Positions 1 to 8,963 of a stretch of DNA of 64,000 nucleotides are shown here, in pieces (the first letter of the stretch is position 1; each line of letters starts with the position of its first letter). Position numbers and translations under genes: made by a program. The notes under the pieces were generated by a model. The model was given only the letters and a program-made list of their open reading frames with translations. It made no database searches and was not told where the DNA came from. The stretch is taken from positions 1-64,000 of the forward strand of contig DASYCK010000103.1 in the NCBI GenBank assembly GCA_036500205.1. The letters run 5' to 3'. Origin of the DNA: DASYCK01 sp036500205. GTDB taxonomy: Bacteria; Myxococcota_A; Polyangia; Fen-1088.

Positions 1-1017
1 CACGCGCGCCTTCGCCTGCAGATTGTCGAGCGCTTCGCGCGCCGACTCGATCTGGCGCGACGCGCGGAACGACACCATGACCAGCGTCTCGGTCGCCTGT
101 TCGAGGATGCCGGTGATCTCCTCGGCCGTCCCCATCTGCAGGTCGAACAGCGCGGCGACGTGCGGGACGGAGGCGGCCGTCTTCGTCAGGATCTGCTCGA
201 ACGACATCGGGTTGAAGCCGAGCGTGGGAATGGCCACCTCGCGTGCCAAGGTGGCGCAGGGCCCCGGCTCCGTCCGCACCCAGATGTCCGCCACCAGCGC
301 GGCCACCCGCACGATACCGGCCAGGGTTCGCACCTCCTGGGGAAGCTGCTCGTCCCGGGAGGGATCGTCGCGATGGCTGTGGGCGACCGCCTGGCAGAGC
401 GGGCGCGGCAGCTTCCAGGTGGCCACCATCCATCCGCCGACGTCGGCATGATCGGCGCCGAACGCGGCCTTTTCCAGCGCGGCGAGCTGCTCGTGATCGT
501 CGCCAGCGCGTCCCGCCAGCTCCTCGTATTCGCGGCCGGCCACCCGCCCCAAAGCCAGGATGCCGATGTCCTGCAGCAACGCGGCGAGGAACGCCTCGTC
601 GGGGGCGGCAAAGCGCAGCGCCAGCGCCAGCTCACGCGCCGCCACCGCCGCCACGATCGAACGCTTCCAGTAGAGCAGCAGGCCGCTCTGTTGCCCCTTG
701 CGCAGATCGCGGACCAGCGAGAACGAGAGCGCGAGCGTGCGCACCGCGTTCAACCCCAGCAGCGCCAGCGCGTGGGGCACCGTCCGCACCTCCTGGCGCA
801 GGCCGAAGGCGGGAGAATTCACGAGCCGAAGCACCTTCGCCGACAGCGCGGGATCCTGGCAGATGGCGTCGGCGATCTGCTTCAGATCGAGATCCTCGCT
901 TTGACACAGGTTCAGCACCCGGACCGCCACGGCGGGCAAGCTGGGGAGCGTCGAGCAGCGCTCGAGGCGCGACTTCAGCTCGGCCGACAGCAGCTCGGCC
1001 GTGTCCGTGCGCTCCAT
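1..1017 (-). CDS. HDOD domain protein (partial, runs off window start)
   Basis: An open frame from an ATG at 1017 to base 1, 339 codons without a stop, so the C-terminal end is missing. The protein begins MERTDTAELLSAEL. Residues about 15-210 read as an HDOD domain: LPSLPAVAVRVLNL, then DPALSAKVLRLVNSPAFG and a helical core with LLQDIGILALGR. HDOD proteins are non-catalytic relatives of HD phosphohydrolases and act in signalling, often joined to GGDEF, CheY or kinase domains. The sequence after residue 300 (SRQIESAREALDNLQAKA) looks like a coiled-coil linker, so another domain probably follows outside the window. Family is clear; function is not. Confidence 0.85.
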   Translation of the reverse strand, partial: MERTDTAELLSAELKSRLERCSTLPSLPAVAVRVLNLCQSEDLDLKQIADAICQDPALSAKVLRLVNSPAFGLRQEVRTVPHALALLGLNAVRTLALSFSLVRDLRKGQQSGLLLYWKRSIVAAVAARELALALRFAAPDEAFLAALLQDIGILALGRVAGREYEELAGRAGDDHEQLAALEKAAFGADHADVGGWMVATWKLPRPLCQAVAHSHRDDPSRDEQLPQEVRTLAGIVRVAALVADIWVRTEPGPCATLAREVAIPTLGFNPMSFEQILTKTAASVPHVAALFDLQMGTAEEITGILEQATETLVMVSFRASRQIESAREALDNLQAKARV

Positions 1018-1070
1018 GTCGGCATGGGTACCCACCACCCCTGAGTCTTCGGCAGGCCCGGACCGCCCCT

Positions 1071-2519
1071 TTAGGGGGCGTCGCGCCGTTTACGGCGCGG
1101 GCGTACCACCAGGGGCAGCGCCAAGACCGCCAGCAGGCCCAGGGGAGCTGGCGTTCGCCCCGCGGACGGGGCGGCGGCGCACCCGCAGCCGCCACTCCCG
1201 GCCGATTTGGGCGTCGTCTCGGCGGCCGTGTCGCAGGTTTGCGGCGGAAAGATGGTCAGGCCCCCCAGCAGATCGCACGAATCACGACAGCTGGCGAACA
1301 CGCAGGCCTTGATCGCCGAGATCTGGTCGAAGCGCATCCGGGCTTTCCAATTTTTCCCGTCCTCGGAGCTGACCAGCGCGACCAGATCCTGGAAGTTGTC
1401 CGTCGCCATGAACAACGTGCCGTCGCGTTCGGCCAGCCCCTTGCCGTGAAAGGGCAGAGGCTCCATCGAGAATGTTTGACCATCGTCGACCGAGCGAAAC
1501 AGATACGACGCGGGCACGGTGCCGTCGGTCGACTTCATGGTGCCGATCGCCACCAGCGAGCCGTCCTGACGGCGCACGAAGCCCGCCAGGGTCCCGCCGG
1601 GAATCTGGAGCGGCATGGTCCAGGTCCGCCCGCCGTCGCGGGTCCGCGCCAGGCCTTCGAACGGGTTGGCCGAGTTGTCGGCGCTGATCACCCGCAGCAC
1701 GATCGTCTGGGAATCGGTCGGATCGATGCCGGCGAGATAAGGCTTCACCAGCCCGAGCTGCCCGTCGAGCAACGCGTCCGACCAGCCGCTTCCCCCGTCG
1801 GTCGACGTGGTGAGGTGCGGATGGTCACCGACCCGGTCGTACCAGGTCGCGTAAACGATGCCGGCCGTGGAGGCCGAGACCTCGATGCCGGTCATGCGGG
1901 GGCGCGCCCCGTCGTCGGGCGGCGTGTAGAGCGGTCCCACGTACGTCAGACCGCCGTCGAGCGAACGATAGACGGAGCCGGGCGCGTCCGGCGGATCGCC
2001 CGGAATCGCCAGCACGAAGACCCGCGACACGTTGGCCGGGTCGGGAAAGACGTCGCTCGCCAGGGCCGGGTTCGCGGGATCCGTCAGCGCCCCACCCGCC
2101 TGCATCCAGCTGCAGCCGTCGTCGAGGCTGACGGGCGCTCCCGGTGGAGGAATCGACACCGCGAACAGCCGATCCCCCGAGACGCCCCCCATGGTCGGGG
2201 GACCCATGATGTAGAGATTTCCGCCTTGCGTCTGCGCGTCGGTCTCGCAGGTGTAGTTCCAGGTCATGCCGTCGTCTTCGCTGAACACCAGGCCGAAGTT
2301 CGTGGCCAGGATGATCTCGTCCGGGCGGTCGCGGGGCAACAGCACCGACTGCGCGTCGGGGAAGGCGCCGTCAGCCCGGGCGGAGCGCGGACAGGCCATG
2401 ACAATCGCGGCCACCAGCGAAGCGGCGGCGAGAAAAGACGGAACTGTGTTTCGGCGATGCCCTGACAATGCTAAATACCGTCTCTGGCGCGATCTCGACA
2501 CCCGCGATCTCGTACCCAT
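1071..2519 (-). CDS. MYXO-CTERM anchored Asp-box (BNR/sortilin-like) propeller protein
   Basis: 482 residues. The start at 2519 is chosen because AGGGGAGA lies 6 nt upstream of that ATG and a signal peptide follows (hydrophobic stretch about residues 25-40, ending SARA-DG). The body has about six Asp-box motifs of the type S-x-D-x-G-x-T-W (DDGMTW, LDGGLTY, TDGGSGW, RDGGRTW, VDDGQTF, EDGKNW), the mark of beta-propeller blades in sialidase/VPS10-like folds. The C terminus has GSGGCGCAAAP, a hydrophobic helix and PRRKRR, the MYXO-CTERM sorting signal used for surface anchoring in myxobacteria. It is probably an exported surface protein. No catalytic sialidase residues were recognised, so the ligand is unknown. 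It is divergent from the M16 gene at 2556. Confidence 0.85.
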   Translation of the reverse strand: MGTRSRVSRSRQRRYLALSGHRRNTVPSFLAAASLVAAIVMACPRSARADGAFPDAQSVLLPRDRPDEIILATNFGLVFSEDDGMTWNYTCETDAQTQGGNLYIMGPPTMGGVSGDRLFAVSIPPPGAPVSLDDGCSWMQAGGALTDPANPALASDVFPDPANVSRVFVLAIPGDPPDAPGSVYRSLDGGLTYVGPLYTPPDDGARPRMTGIEVSASTAGIVYATWYDRVGDHPHLTTSTDGGSGWSDALLDGQLGLVKPYLAGIDPTDSQTIVLRVISADNSANPFEGLARTRDGGRTWTMPLQIPGGTLAGFVRRQDGSLVAIGTMKSTDGTVPASYLFRSVDDGQTFSMEPLPFHGKGLAERDGTLFMATDNFQDLVALVSSEDGKNWKARMRFDQISAIKACVFASCRDSCDLLGGLTIFPPQTCDTAAETTPKSAGSGGCGCAAAPSAGRTPAPLGLLAVLALPLVVRPRRKRRDAP

Positions 2520-2555
2520 TGTATCTCCCCTAGCTTCGGTCGTCCCCATATCGCC

Positions 2556-3938
2556 ATGCCCACGCTGAACATTCCGTTCGAGAAGTTCACGCTCGACAAC
2601 GGGCTGACGGTGATCCTTCACCGCGACGTGCAGAGTCCCCTCGTCTCCGTCGACATCTGGTACCACGTCGGCTCGAAGGACGAGCAGCCCGGCCGCACCG
2701 GCTTCGCCCACCTGTTCGAGCACCTCATGTTCATGGGGTCCGAGCACGCGCCCTACCCATCGTTCGATTCGATCATGGAGAACTGGGGCGGGCACAACAA
2801 CGGCTCGACCAGCAACGATCGCACGAACTACTACGAGATCGGCCCCAACAACCTGCTGGAGACGATCCTGTGGCTGGAGGCCGATCGGCTGGCCACCTTG
2901 CCGGTGGTCATCACCGACGAGGAGCTGGAGCGCCAGCGCAAGGTGGTGCAGAACGAGCGCCGCCAGTCCTACGAGAATCGCCCCTACGGCAACGCCGAGC
3001 TGCTGATCCCCGAGATCATGTACGCGGCGCCCCACCCCTACAACTGGCCGGTCATCGGGTCGCACGAGGATCTGGTGGCGGCGACCGTGCCCGACGTGCG
3101 GGCGTTCTTCGACCGCTTCTATCGGCCCGCCAACGCGTCGCTGGTGGTGGCGGGCGACTTCGAGCCCACCGCCGCGCGCGCGCTGGTCGAGAAGTACTTC
3201 GGCTGGATTCCGGCGCGCCCGGCCCCGCCGCGGGTCACCGCCACCGTCGTTCCCCTGGCCGCCGATCGCCGCGAGACGGTCTCCGATCGGGTCCAGCTTC
3301 CCCGCCTGCGCGTCGAGTGGCATTCGCCAGCGATGTTCGCGCCGGGCGACGCCGATCTGGACCTGGCGGCGCAGATCCTGGGCGGCGGAAAATCGAGCCG
3401 CCTCTACAAGGCGCTGGTGTTCGAGCAGCGGATCGCGCAGGACGCCTGGGCCTATCAGAGCTCGCAGACGCTGGGCAGCCTGTTCGGCCTGGGGATGACG
3501 GCGAAGCCCGGCCAGACGCTGGAGGCGGTCGAGTCCGCGGCCATGGCGATCATCGATCGGCTGGCGGCGGACGGCCCCACGGAGGAGGAGCTGGAGCGCG
3601 CGCGCAACTCGCACCTCGCCGACTACTACAAGGGGCTCGACAGCTTGCAGACCCGCGCCGATCTGTTGAATCACTACGAGTACGCGCTCGGCGATCCGGG
3701 GGGCATGTCCACCGATCTGGCCCGCTACCAGCGCGCCACCACGAAGTCGGTGCGCGACGCCTTCGCCACGATGGCGGCGGCGAAGCGCCTGGTGCTGGGC
3801 ATCGTCCCCGATCCGACCGCGCCCTCCGCCGACAGCGACGACGGAGAAGGCGACGACAACGACGACATCGAGGAGATCGACCATGGTACGCCGCACGGCA
3901 CGCCCCACCGGGCCCCGGCGCGCGGAGCCCGCTCGTGA
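2556..3938 (+). CDS. M16 family zinc metallopeptidase, catalytic subunit (PqqF-like role possible)
   Basis: 460 residues, the usual size of one M16B (processing-peptidase) subunit. The inverted zinc motif HLFEH is at residues 52-56 and the third ligand is probably Glu134 in VVQNERRQ, so the protein should be active. The second, non-catalytic half carries the usual R/Y-type substrate region (GGGKSSRLYKALV). There is no obvious signal peptide, suggesting cytoplasmic action. The C-terminal tail is acidic (about 3830-3880) and then His/Pro/Arg-rich. The stop overlaps the GTG of the next M16 gene by 4 nt, so the two are coupled and likely form a heterodimer. Opposite, 3 kb away, lies a pqq operon; M16 pairs (PqqF/PqqG) process the PqqA peptide in methylotrophs, so this role is inferred from context. 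Confidence 0.9.
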   Translation: MPTLNIPFEKFTLDNGLTVILHRDVQSPLVSVDIWYHVGSKDEQPGRTGFAHLFEHLMFMGSEHAPYPSFDSIMENWGGHNNGSTSNDRTNYYEIGPNNLLETILWLEADRLATLPVVITDEELERQRKVVQNERRQSYENRPYGNAELLIPEIMYAAPHPYNWPVIGSHEDLVAATVPDVRAFFDRFYRPANASLVVAGDFEPTAARALVEKYFGWIPARPAPPRVTATVVPLAADRRETVSDRVQLPRLRVEWHSPAMFAPGDADLDLAAQILGGGKSSRLYKALVFEQRIAQDAWAYQSSQTLGSLFGLGMTAKPGQTLEAVESAAMAIIDRLAADGPTEEELERARNSHLADYYKGLDSLQTRADLLNHYEYALGDPGGMSTDLARYQRATTKSVRDAFATMAAAKRLVLGIVPDPTAPSADSDDGEGDDNDDIEEIDHGTPHGTPHRAPARGARS

Positions 3939-5335
3939 GCGATGACGCCGCGGGAACGCCGTTGATTTCTCCCCCTTTCATGGCCAAGCAGCCGGCGGTC
4001 GGGCCGTTCCCGTCGCTGGTGATGCCGAAGCCGCTCGCCTTCACGCTGTCGAACGGCATCGGCGTGGTGGCGGTGCAACGACAGGCCGCCCCCATCGTGG
4101 CGCTGAACCTGGTCATCCGCACCGGCGCCGATCACGATCCTCCCGGCCAGACGGGGCTCGCGTCGTTCACGGCCGAGATGATGGACGAGGGGGCGGGCAC
4201 CCGCTCGGCGCTGGAGATCGCGGAGGCGCTGGAGCGCCTGGGCGCCGATCTGTGGGTGGGGTCGGGACGTGACGGCGCGCAGCTGAACCTGCAGGTTCCG
4301 AGCGCCGAGTTCGGCCAGGCCCTCGACATCGCCACCGACATCGTGCTGCGCCCCCGCTTCGACACGGCGGACTGGGAGCGCGTGCGGCACGACCGCCTGA
4401 CGTCGCTGCAACAGCGGCGCGATCAGCCCGAGTCGGTCGCCGATCTGATCACGGCGTTGACGTTGTACGGCCCCTCTCATCCTTACGGGCGCCCCGTGGA
4501 TGGAATGGAGTCGACGCTCGACGCGATCTCGCTCGACGACGTGCGCGATTTTCATGCGCGGTTCTGGATCCCCAACAACGCCGTGCTGACGATGGCGGGC
4601 GACTTCGACCCGGCCACGCTGGTCGCCGATCTCGAGCAGGCGTTCTCAACCTGGCGCCCGGCGGCGATCCCCGCCACCCGCCCCACCCCCGCGCTGCCGT
4701 CCTTGCCGCGGCTCATCCTGGTCGATCGACCGGCTGCTCCGCAGAGCGTGCTGCGCATCGTGGGTCCCGGATCGTCGCGGCTGTCGCCCGATCGCCCGGC
4801 GGTGTCGATGTTGAACGTGGTGCTGGGGGGAACGTTCACCAGTCGCCTGAACTTCACGCTGCGCGAGAAGAAGGGCTACACCTACGGCGCCAGCACCGGC
4901 TTCAGCGCGTTCCGGCGCCCCTCGTCGTTCACCGCGCGTACCTCGGTGTTCACGCAGAACACGGCGGCGGCGGTCGCCGACTCGCTGACGGAGATCGGGC
5001 GCATGCGCACCGACGACATCGGCGAGTCGGAGATGACGAAGGCGCGCGCCACGCTGTTCGATCGCACGGCCGAGGCGCTGTCGACGGCGTCCGGCGTGGC
5101 CGGCACGTTCGCCGACATCGGCCTTTACGGCCTGCCGGCCGACGAGCCGGCGCGGTTCATCGCCGCCGTGGCGGCCACCACCCCGGAAGATCTGCGGCAA
5201 GCGGCGGCGCGCTATCTGGATCCCGACAAGCTGGCGATCATCGTCGTCGGTGATCGCGCCACGGTCGAGCCCGAGCTGCGCGCCATCGGTCTGCCCGCCC
5301 CCGTCGTGCTCGGCCCCGAAGGCGAGCCCGGTTAG
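3935..5335 (+). CDS. M16 family peptidase-like protein, non-catalytic partner (PqqG-like)
   Basis: 466 residues, starting at a GTG that overlaps the preceding stop as GTGA; this overlap decides the start. It aligns by eye with M16B subunits: LSNGIGVVAVQRQAAPIVALNLVIRTGAD at the N terminus and RLNFTLREKKGYTYG near residue 310. Where an active enzyme has HxxEH it reads ASFTAEMM, so zinc ligands are missing and the subunit should be inactive. Catalytic plus degenerate subunits are the normal arrangement in mitochondrial-type processing peptidases, in YmxG-like pairs and in PqqF/PqqG. It ends 10 nt before the convergent OsmC gene. Confidence 0.9.
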   Translation: MSDDAAGTPLISPPFMAKQPAVGPFPSLVMPKPLAFTLSNGIGVVAVQRQAAPIVALNLVIRTGADHDPPGQTGLASFTAEMMDEGAGTRSALEIAEALERLGADLWVGSGRDGAQLNLQVPSAEFGQALDIATDIVLRPRFDTADWERVRHDRLTSLQQRRDQPESVADLITALTLYGPSHPYGRPVDGMESTLDAISLDDVRDFHARFWIPNNAVLTMAGDFDPATLVADLEQAFSTWRPAAIPATRPTPALPSLPRLILVDRPAAPQSVLRIVGPGSSRLSPDRPAVSMLNVVLGGTFTSRLNFTLREKKGYTYGASTGFSAFRRPSSFTARTSVFTQNTAAAVADSLTEIGRMRTDDIGESEMTKARATLFDRTAEALSTASGVAGTFADIGLYGLPADEPARFIAAVAATTPEDLRQAAARYLDPDKLAIIVVGDRATVEPELRAIGLPAPVVLGPEGEPG

Positions 5336-5345
5336 TCGCCCGCGC

Positions 5346-5822
5346 TCACGCGAAGCCGGCGACCAAACCGGCGACCACGATCTCCGTCTTCACCGACTGC
5401 GCGATGAAGCACCCGTCGTGCGCCTGGTGATGCAGCTGGCTCTCCTGCTCAGGTGAGGGGCGCTTGTCGCCGCCGTAGACGATCTTCGGGTTCAACGTGA
5501 CCGTGCTGACCCAGGGGACGCGGCGCTCGTTGGGCGTCGTGTGGCCGACGGCCTCGTCCGCGTAGCTGTCGACCTGAAAGCCGGCCAGTCGCGCCACGTG
5601 CAGGAACGTCAGCATGTGGCAGCTCGAGATCGACGCCACGTAAGCCTCCTCGGGATCGATGTGCGCGGGGTTCGAGAACGGCACGCGCACCACCGCGGGC
5701 GAGGACGAGGCGGGGACAGAGAGCCCACCGTCGAAGGCCCAGGCATGCTCGCGTGAATACTTTCCCTCGAGGAACCCTGCATCGGCCCGCTGCCAGGTGA
5801 TCGTCGCCTTGTGTTCAGCCAT
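5346..5822 (-). CDS. OsmC family peroxiredoxin-like protein
   Basis: 158 residues, typical OsmC/Ohr length. The two redox cysteines are visible: one in SISSCHMLTFLHVA (about residue 68) and one in HHQAHDGCFIAQSV (about residue 138). The family reduces organic and lipid hydroperoxides in the cytoplasm. The first-cysteine context and the alternating strand pattern place it with the OsmC-like rather than strict Ohr group. It lies between the convergent M16 pair and pqqE, 45 nt downstream of the pqqE stop on the same strand, so it could be transcribed with the pqq operon, though no functional link is known. Confidence 0.9.
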   Translation of the reverse strand: MAEHKATITWQRADAGFLEGKYSREHAWAFDGGLSVPASSSPAVVRVPFSNPAHIDPEEAYVASISSCHMLTFLHVARLAGFQVDSYADEAVGHTTPNERRVPWVSTVTLNPKIVYGGDKRPSPEQESQLHHQAHDGCFIAQSVKTEIVVAGLVAGFA

Positions 5823-5867
5823 GTTCGATCCCTAGCACACTCGATCGGCGCGCGACGCGCGTCAGCG

Positions 5868-6974
5868 TCAGCCCGATCGGGGCGGACGACGCAGGCGCAC
5901 GGGGACGAGCGGCGCGCCGACGGCCTGCGCCTCGCTGTCATCGCGGGCGCGCAGCACCAGATCGTGTTGCGGCGCCAGCGCGCACGCCGGATCGGTGGCC
6001 GCCGCATCGCCGGTGAGGTGATAGGCCTGGCAGCGGCAACCGCCGAAGTCGACCGTTCGTTGCGCGCAGCTCCGGCAAGGCTCGGGCATCCAGGCTTCGC
6101 CGCGAAACCGGTTGAAGGCGTCGGAGTGGGCCCAGATGTCGGCGATCGAGCGGGTCGTCACGGTGTCGAACGTGAACCCCGGCAGCGTGTGCGCGGCGTG
6201 GCAGGGGAGCACCCGACCATCGGGCGCCACCACGAGGTAGCGCCGCCCCCAGCCCTCCATGCAGCCGCGCGGCTGATCGGCGAAGTAGTCGGGCAACACG
6301 GCCAGGATCTCCATCCGCCGTCCCAGCCGCTCCCGCGCACGCGCCACCTCGGCGCGTGCCTCGGCGATCATGGCCGCCGTCGGCAGCAACGCCGCGCGAT
6401 TGGCCAGCGCCCAGCCCAGATACTGCACATGCGCCAGCTCGAGCCGCTCGGCACCCCATTCCTCGGCGAGCGCGATGAACGTGGCCAGCCGCGGCAGGTT
6501 CTGTCGATGCAGCACCACGTTCAGCGTCAACGGCAAGCCGACCTCGGCCGCCCAGGCCGCGACGGCTCGCTTCTGCGCCAGCGCGTCCTGACCGGCGATG
6601 TGCGCCGCCGCCTCTCCGTCGGTGTCCTGGATCGAAAGCTGGATGCCGTCGAGCCCGCGGGCGCGCAGCCCGGCCAGCCGCTCGCGGTCGAGCGGCAGGC
6701 CGCTGGTGATGAGCGTCGTGTAGAGATCGCGCGCGCGCGCCGCCGCCACGAGCTGGTCCAGATCGTCGCGCAGCAGCGGCTCGCCCCCGGTCAACGTCAC
6801 CTGCATGACCCCGATGGCCTCGGCCTCCGCGAAGACCCGCGACCAGGTCGCCGTGTCGAGCTCGGGCCCGGTCGCGTCGAGACGAACTGGATTCGAGCAG
6901 TACGCGCAGCGCAAGGGACAGCGGTACGTCAGCTCGGCCACCAGCGTGTAAGGGCGAGGAGCGTCGGTGGTCAT
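5868..6974 (-). CDS. pqqE: PqqE, radical SAM PqqA peptide cyclase
   Basis: 368 residues, normal for PqqE. The radical SAM cluster motif CPLRCAYC is at residues 19-26 (Cys19, Cys23, Cys26), followed by LTGGEPLL. The C-terminal SPASM region has a Cys set (CMEGWGRRY, VLPCHAA, EPCRSCAQR, GGCRCQAYH) for auxiliary iron-sulfur clusters. PqqE forms the carbon-carbon bond between the Glu and Tyr side chains of PqqA, the first committed step of PQQ synthesis, with PqqD as the peptide chaperone. Its ATG overlaps the pqqD stop by 4 nt (6971-6974), consistent with the known PqqD-PqqE partnership. Confidence 0.97.
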   Translation of the reverse strand: MTTDAPRPYTLVAELTYRCPLRCAYCSNPVRLDATGPELDTATWSRVFAEAEAIGVMQVTLTGGEPLLRDDLDQLVAAARARDLYTTLITSGLPLDRERLAGLRARGLDGIQLSIQDTDGEAAAHIAGQDALAQKRAVAAWAAEVGLPLTLNVVLHRQNLPRLATFIALAEEWGAERLELAHVQYLGWALANRAALLPTAAMIAEARAEVARARERLGRRMEILAVLPDYFADQPRGCMEGWGRRYLVVAPDGRVLPCHAAHTLPGFTFDTVTTRSIADIWAHSDAFNRFRGEAWMPEPCRSCAQRTVDFGGCRCQAYHLTGDAAATDPACALAPQHDLVLRARDDSEAQAVGAPLVPVRLRRPPRSG

Positions 6975-7279
6975 GATTCCTCGACCTCGATCAACCCACG
7001 CGCGGCCAGCTCGTCCAGCAGCCGCAAAACGTCCGCGGCGATCTCGGCGCGGGGCGTCCCCTCGTGCGTGCCGGCCAGGCTGTCGATGATGCCGTCTATG
7101 GTGGGCGCGGTGGGCGCGGTGGGCGACGCCGCGAACAGCCGCACGATGGCCAGCGCCGAACCGACCAGCTCGAAGCCGCGCTCGGGCCGCAGCAGCAGGT
7201 ACTTTCCGGACACGTGATCGAGCCGCAGACGAACACCGCGCGCCAGCCGCGGGCGGGTGGCACCGGCGAGCCCGCTCAC
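6971..7279 (-). CDS. pqqD: PqqD, PqqA-binding peptide chaperone
   Basis: 102 residues from a GTG start at 7279 that overlaps the pqqC stop as GTGA; longer upstream extensions of this frame lie inside pqqC and are not real. The protein reads as PqqD: PRLARGVRLRLDHVSGKYLLLRPERGFEL, then a helical C-terminal half with EIAADVLRLLDELAARGLI. PqqD is the RRE-type domain that binds the PqqA leader and delivers it to PqqE. A short Ala-Pro-Thr repeat (SPTAPTAPT) sits in the middle, encoded by a small tandem repeat of gtgggcgcg on the plus strand, about 7098-7125. Confidence 0.95.
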   Translation of the reverse strand: MSGLAGATRPRLARGVRLRLDHVSGKYLLLRPERGFELVGSALAIVRLFAASPTAPTAPTIDGIIDSLAGTHEGTPRAEIAADVLRLLDELAARGLIEVEES

Positions 7280-8034
7280 GGCACGTCGCCGCCCGATTCC
7301 GCGGCGACGCAGTCGAGCAGGTGCCACAGAATCTCGGTCTTCTTGATCAGGGCTCGCACGCACGCCTCCTGCGCCTCGCGCGTGCTGGCGTGGGCCACCA
7401 CGAAGGCCACCGCCTCTTCCGAGTCGCGGCGCGCCCGCGGGACCCGGCCGCGGAAATAAGCCAGGCCGGCGGCGTCGACGAACGGATAGTGCTGCTCCCA
7501 GGCGGCGATCCGGCGCGACATCAGGTCCGGGGCGAAGAACTCCGTCAGCGACGACGCGACGGCGACCACCAGGCTGCTGTCGCGGACCAGCGCGACGTAC
7601 CCGTCGCAGGCGAAGCGAACCCCCGGGTGCACCAGCCGACAGCTCCTCACGTCCTCGGCGTCGAGGCCCACCGCCTGGGCCAGGCGAAGCCACTCGGCCA
7701 GGCCGCCCTCCCCTTCCGTCTCCCCGTCGTGGTCGTGAATGCGACGGATCCAGGCGCGCCGAAACGCGGGATCCTCGCTCTTGGAGAGGATGAGCGCGTC
7801 CTTGATGGGGATGCGCGTCTGGTAGTAGTAGCGATTCAGCACCCAGCGCTGCAGGTCGGCCCGCGACAGCCGTCCTTCGTGCATGGCGATGTGGAAGGCG
7901 TGATGATCGTGATAGCGGGCGGCTCCCTCGCTGCGCAGCCGCTCGATGAAGACGCTGGGGGGCAACAATGACGGGGCGGCGATCTCTGCGCCATAAGCGT
8001 AGGCGCTCGGCGCGCCCAGGGGTCGGTCACTCAC
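7276..8034 (-). CDS. pqqC: PqqC, pyrroloquinoline-quinone synthase
   Basis: 252 residues, the standard length. PqqC is a cofactor-less oxidase of the TENA/THI-4-like fold that performs the final ring closure and eight-electron oxidation to PQQ. Recognisable stretches are the His-rich RYHDHHAFHIAMHEG near residues 40-54, LQRWVLNRYYYQTRIPIKDA, and the Glu/Phe-rich SSLTEFFAP. The GTG start at 8034 overlaps the pqqB stop by 4 nt. Confidence 0.97.
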   Translation of the reverse strand: MSDRPLGAPSAYAYGAEIAAPSLLPPSVFIERLRSEGAARYHDHHAFHIAMHEGRLSRADLQRWVLNRYYYQTRIPIKDALILSKSEDPAFRRAWIRRIHDHDGETEGEGGLAEWLRLAQAVGLDAEDVRSCRLVHPGVRFACDGYVALVRDSSLVVAVASSLTEFFAPDLMSRRIAAWEQHYPFVDAAGLAYFRGRVPRARRDSEEAVAFVVAHASTREAQEACVRALIKKTEILWHLLDCVAAESGGDVP

Positions 8035-8957
8035 AGCGTAAGCTCCATGTCGTCGTGGGCGATCTCGACCCCGGCCGCCGTCACCGCCGCCCGCTCGGGC
8101 GCGTCGTCACGCAGGATGGGATTCGTGTTGTTGATGTGGATCAGGATGCGGCGCCGCGCCGGTAGCCGGGACAGGTGCGAGAGGCCTCCGCCAGGACCAC
8201 CCACCGGCAGGTGCGCCATGTCCTCCGCCCGCTTGGTGCCGAGGCCCGCCGCGATCAGCTCGTCGCTCGACCAGAACGTCCCGTCGAAGAAGACGGCGTC
8301 CACCTCGGAGAACCGCCCCTGCATCTCGGGTGTCCAGGCGGCGGCCGCGGCGGCGTAGCCGAGCGTCCGCGTGCCGGACGGCGCGGTGGTTCGCAACACC
8401 AGCCCTATGTTGTCCTCATCGCTCGGGTCGCTGGCGCCGGGGCCCTCCAGGTGAATGGGGCGCTTGCCGGGAACGGCGAACGGAACCATCGACAGCGCCG
8501 CCCCCCCCTCCGTGAAAGCGGTGATCTCTTCCCCCAGCCGAAGCGTGCGCCAGGTCACCTGCCCCTCGAAGCGCTCCAGCGTCCGGTAAAGAACGTTTCC
8601 CTCGGTGAAGCCGCGGCGCACGCTGTCGGTGGCGAAGATGGTGATGGGGTGCGACTCGCGCAACGAAAGCAGCCCCAGGACATGGTCCAGGTCGCCATTC
8701 GTGAGCACGATGCCCGCGATCGGGGAATGCCGCGCGTGACGCGGCCACAACCCCGGGAAGCTCTCGATCTGTGCCCGGATCTCCGGGGATGCGTTCAGCA
8801 CCAACCAGGAATCACCGGTCGGGCTGATCGCCACCGACTCCTGCCGGCGCGCGATCGCCGCTATCGAGCCGGTTCGAATTCCCTGACAGTTGGCGCAGCC
8901 ACAATTCCATTGCGGCGCGCCTCCGCCGGCGGCAGAGCCGAGAACACGAACCCGCAC
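8031..8957 (-). CDS. pqqB: PqqB, metallo-beta-lactamase-fold PQQ biosynthesis protein
   Basis: 308 residues. The N terminus MRVRVLGSAAGGGAPQWNCGC with a further Cys (CANCQG) is the PqqB signature. TNGDLDHVLGLLSLRE replaces the usual HxHxDH of the fold, as is normal in PqqB, and the C terminus has RILIHINNTNPIL. PqqB acts as a hydroxylase on the Glu-Tyr-derived intermediate. The start is a GTG at 8957, 6 nt after the pqqA stop; no good Shine-Dalgarno is present, so translation is probably coupled to pqqA. Confidence 0.97.
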   Translation of the reverse strand: MRVRVLGSAAGGGAPQWNCGCANCQGIRTGSIAAIARRQESVAISPTGDSWLVLNASPEIRAQIESFPGLWPRHARHSPIAGIVLTNGDLDHVLGLLSLRESHPITIFATDSVRRGFTEGNVLYRTLERFEGQVTWRTLRLGEEITAFTEGGAALSMVPFAVPGKRPIHLEGPGASDPSDEDNIGLVLRTTAPSGTRTLGYAAAAAAWTPEMQGRFSEVDAVFFDGTFWSSDELIAAGLGTKRAEDMAHLPVGGPGGGLSHLSRLPARRRILIHINNTNPILRDDAPERAAVTAAGVEIAHDDMELTL

Positions 8958-8963
8958 GATGAC

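Noticed and set aside
160..2465. Long plus-strand open frames (294 and 740 codons)
   Set aside because: Arg/Gly/Pro-dominated composition, antisense to the HDOD and Asp-box genes; normal shadow frames in GC-rich DNA.
2870..3934. Extension of the second M16 gene upstream in its frame
   Set aside because: This part lies inside the first M16 gene in another frame and reads as Arg/Gly-rich noise; the GTG at 3935 gives the proper start.
8866..8885. GGTTCGAATTC resembling a tRNA T-loop
   Set aside because: Lies inside pqqB; no cloverleaf could be drawn around it.
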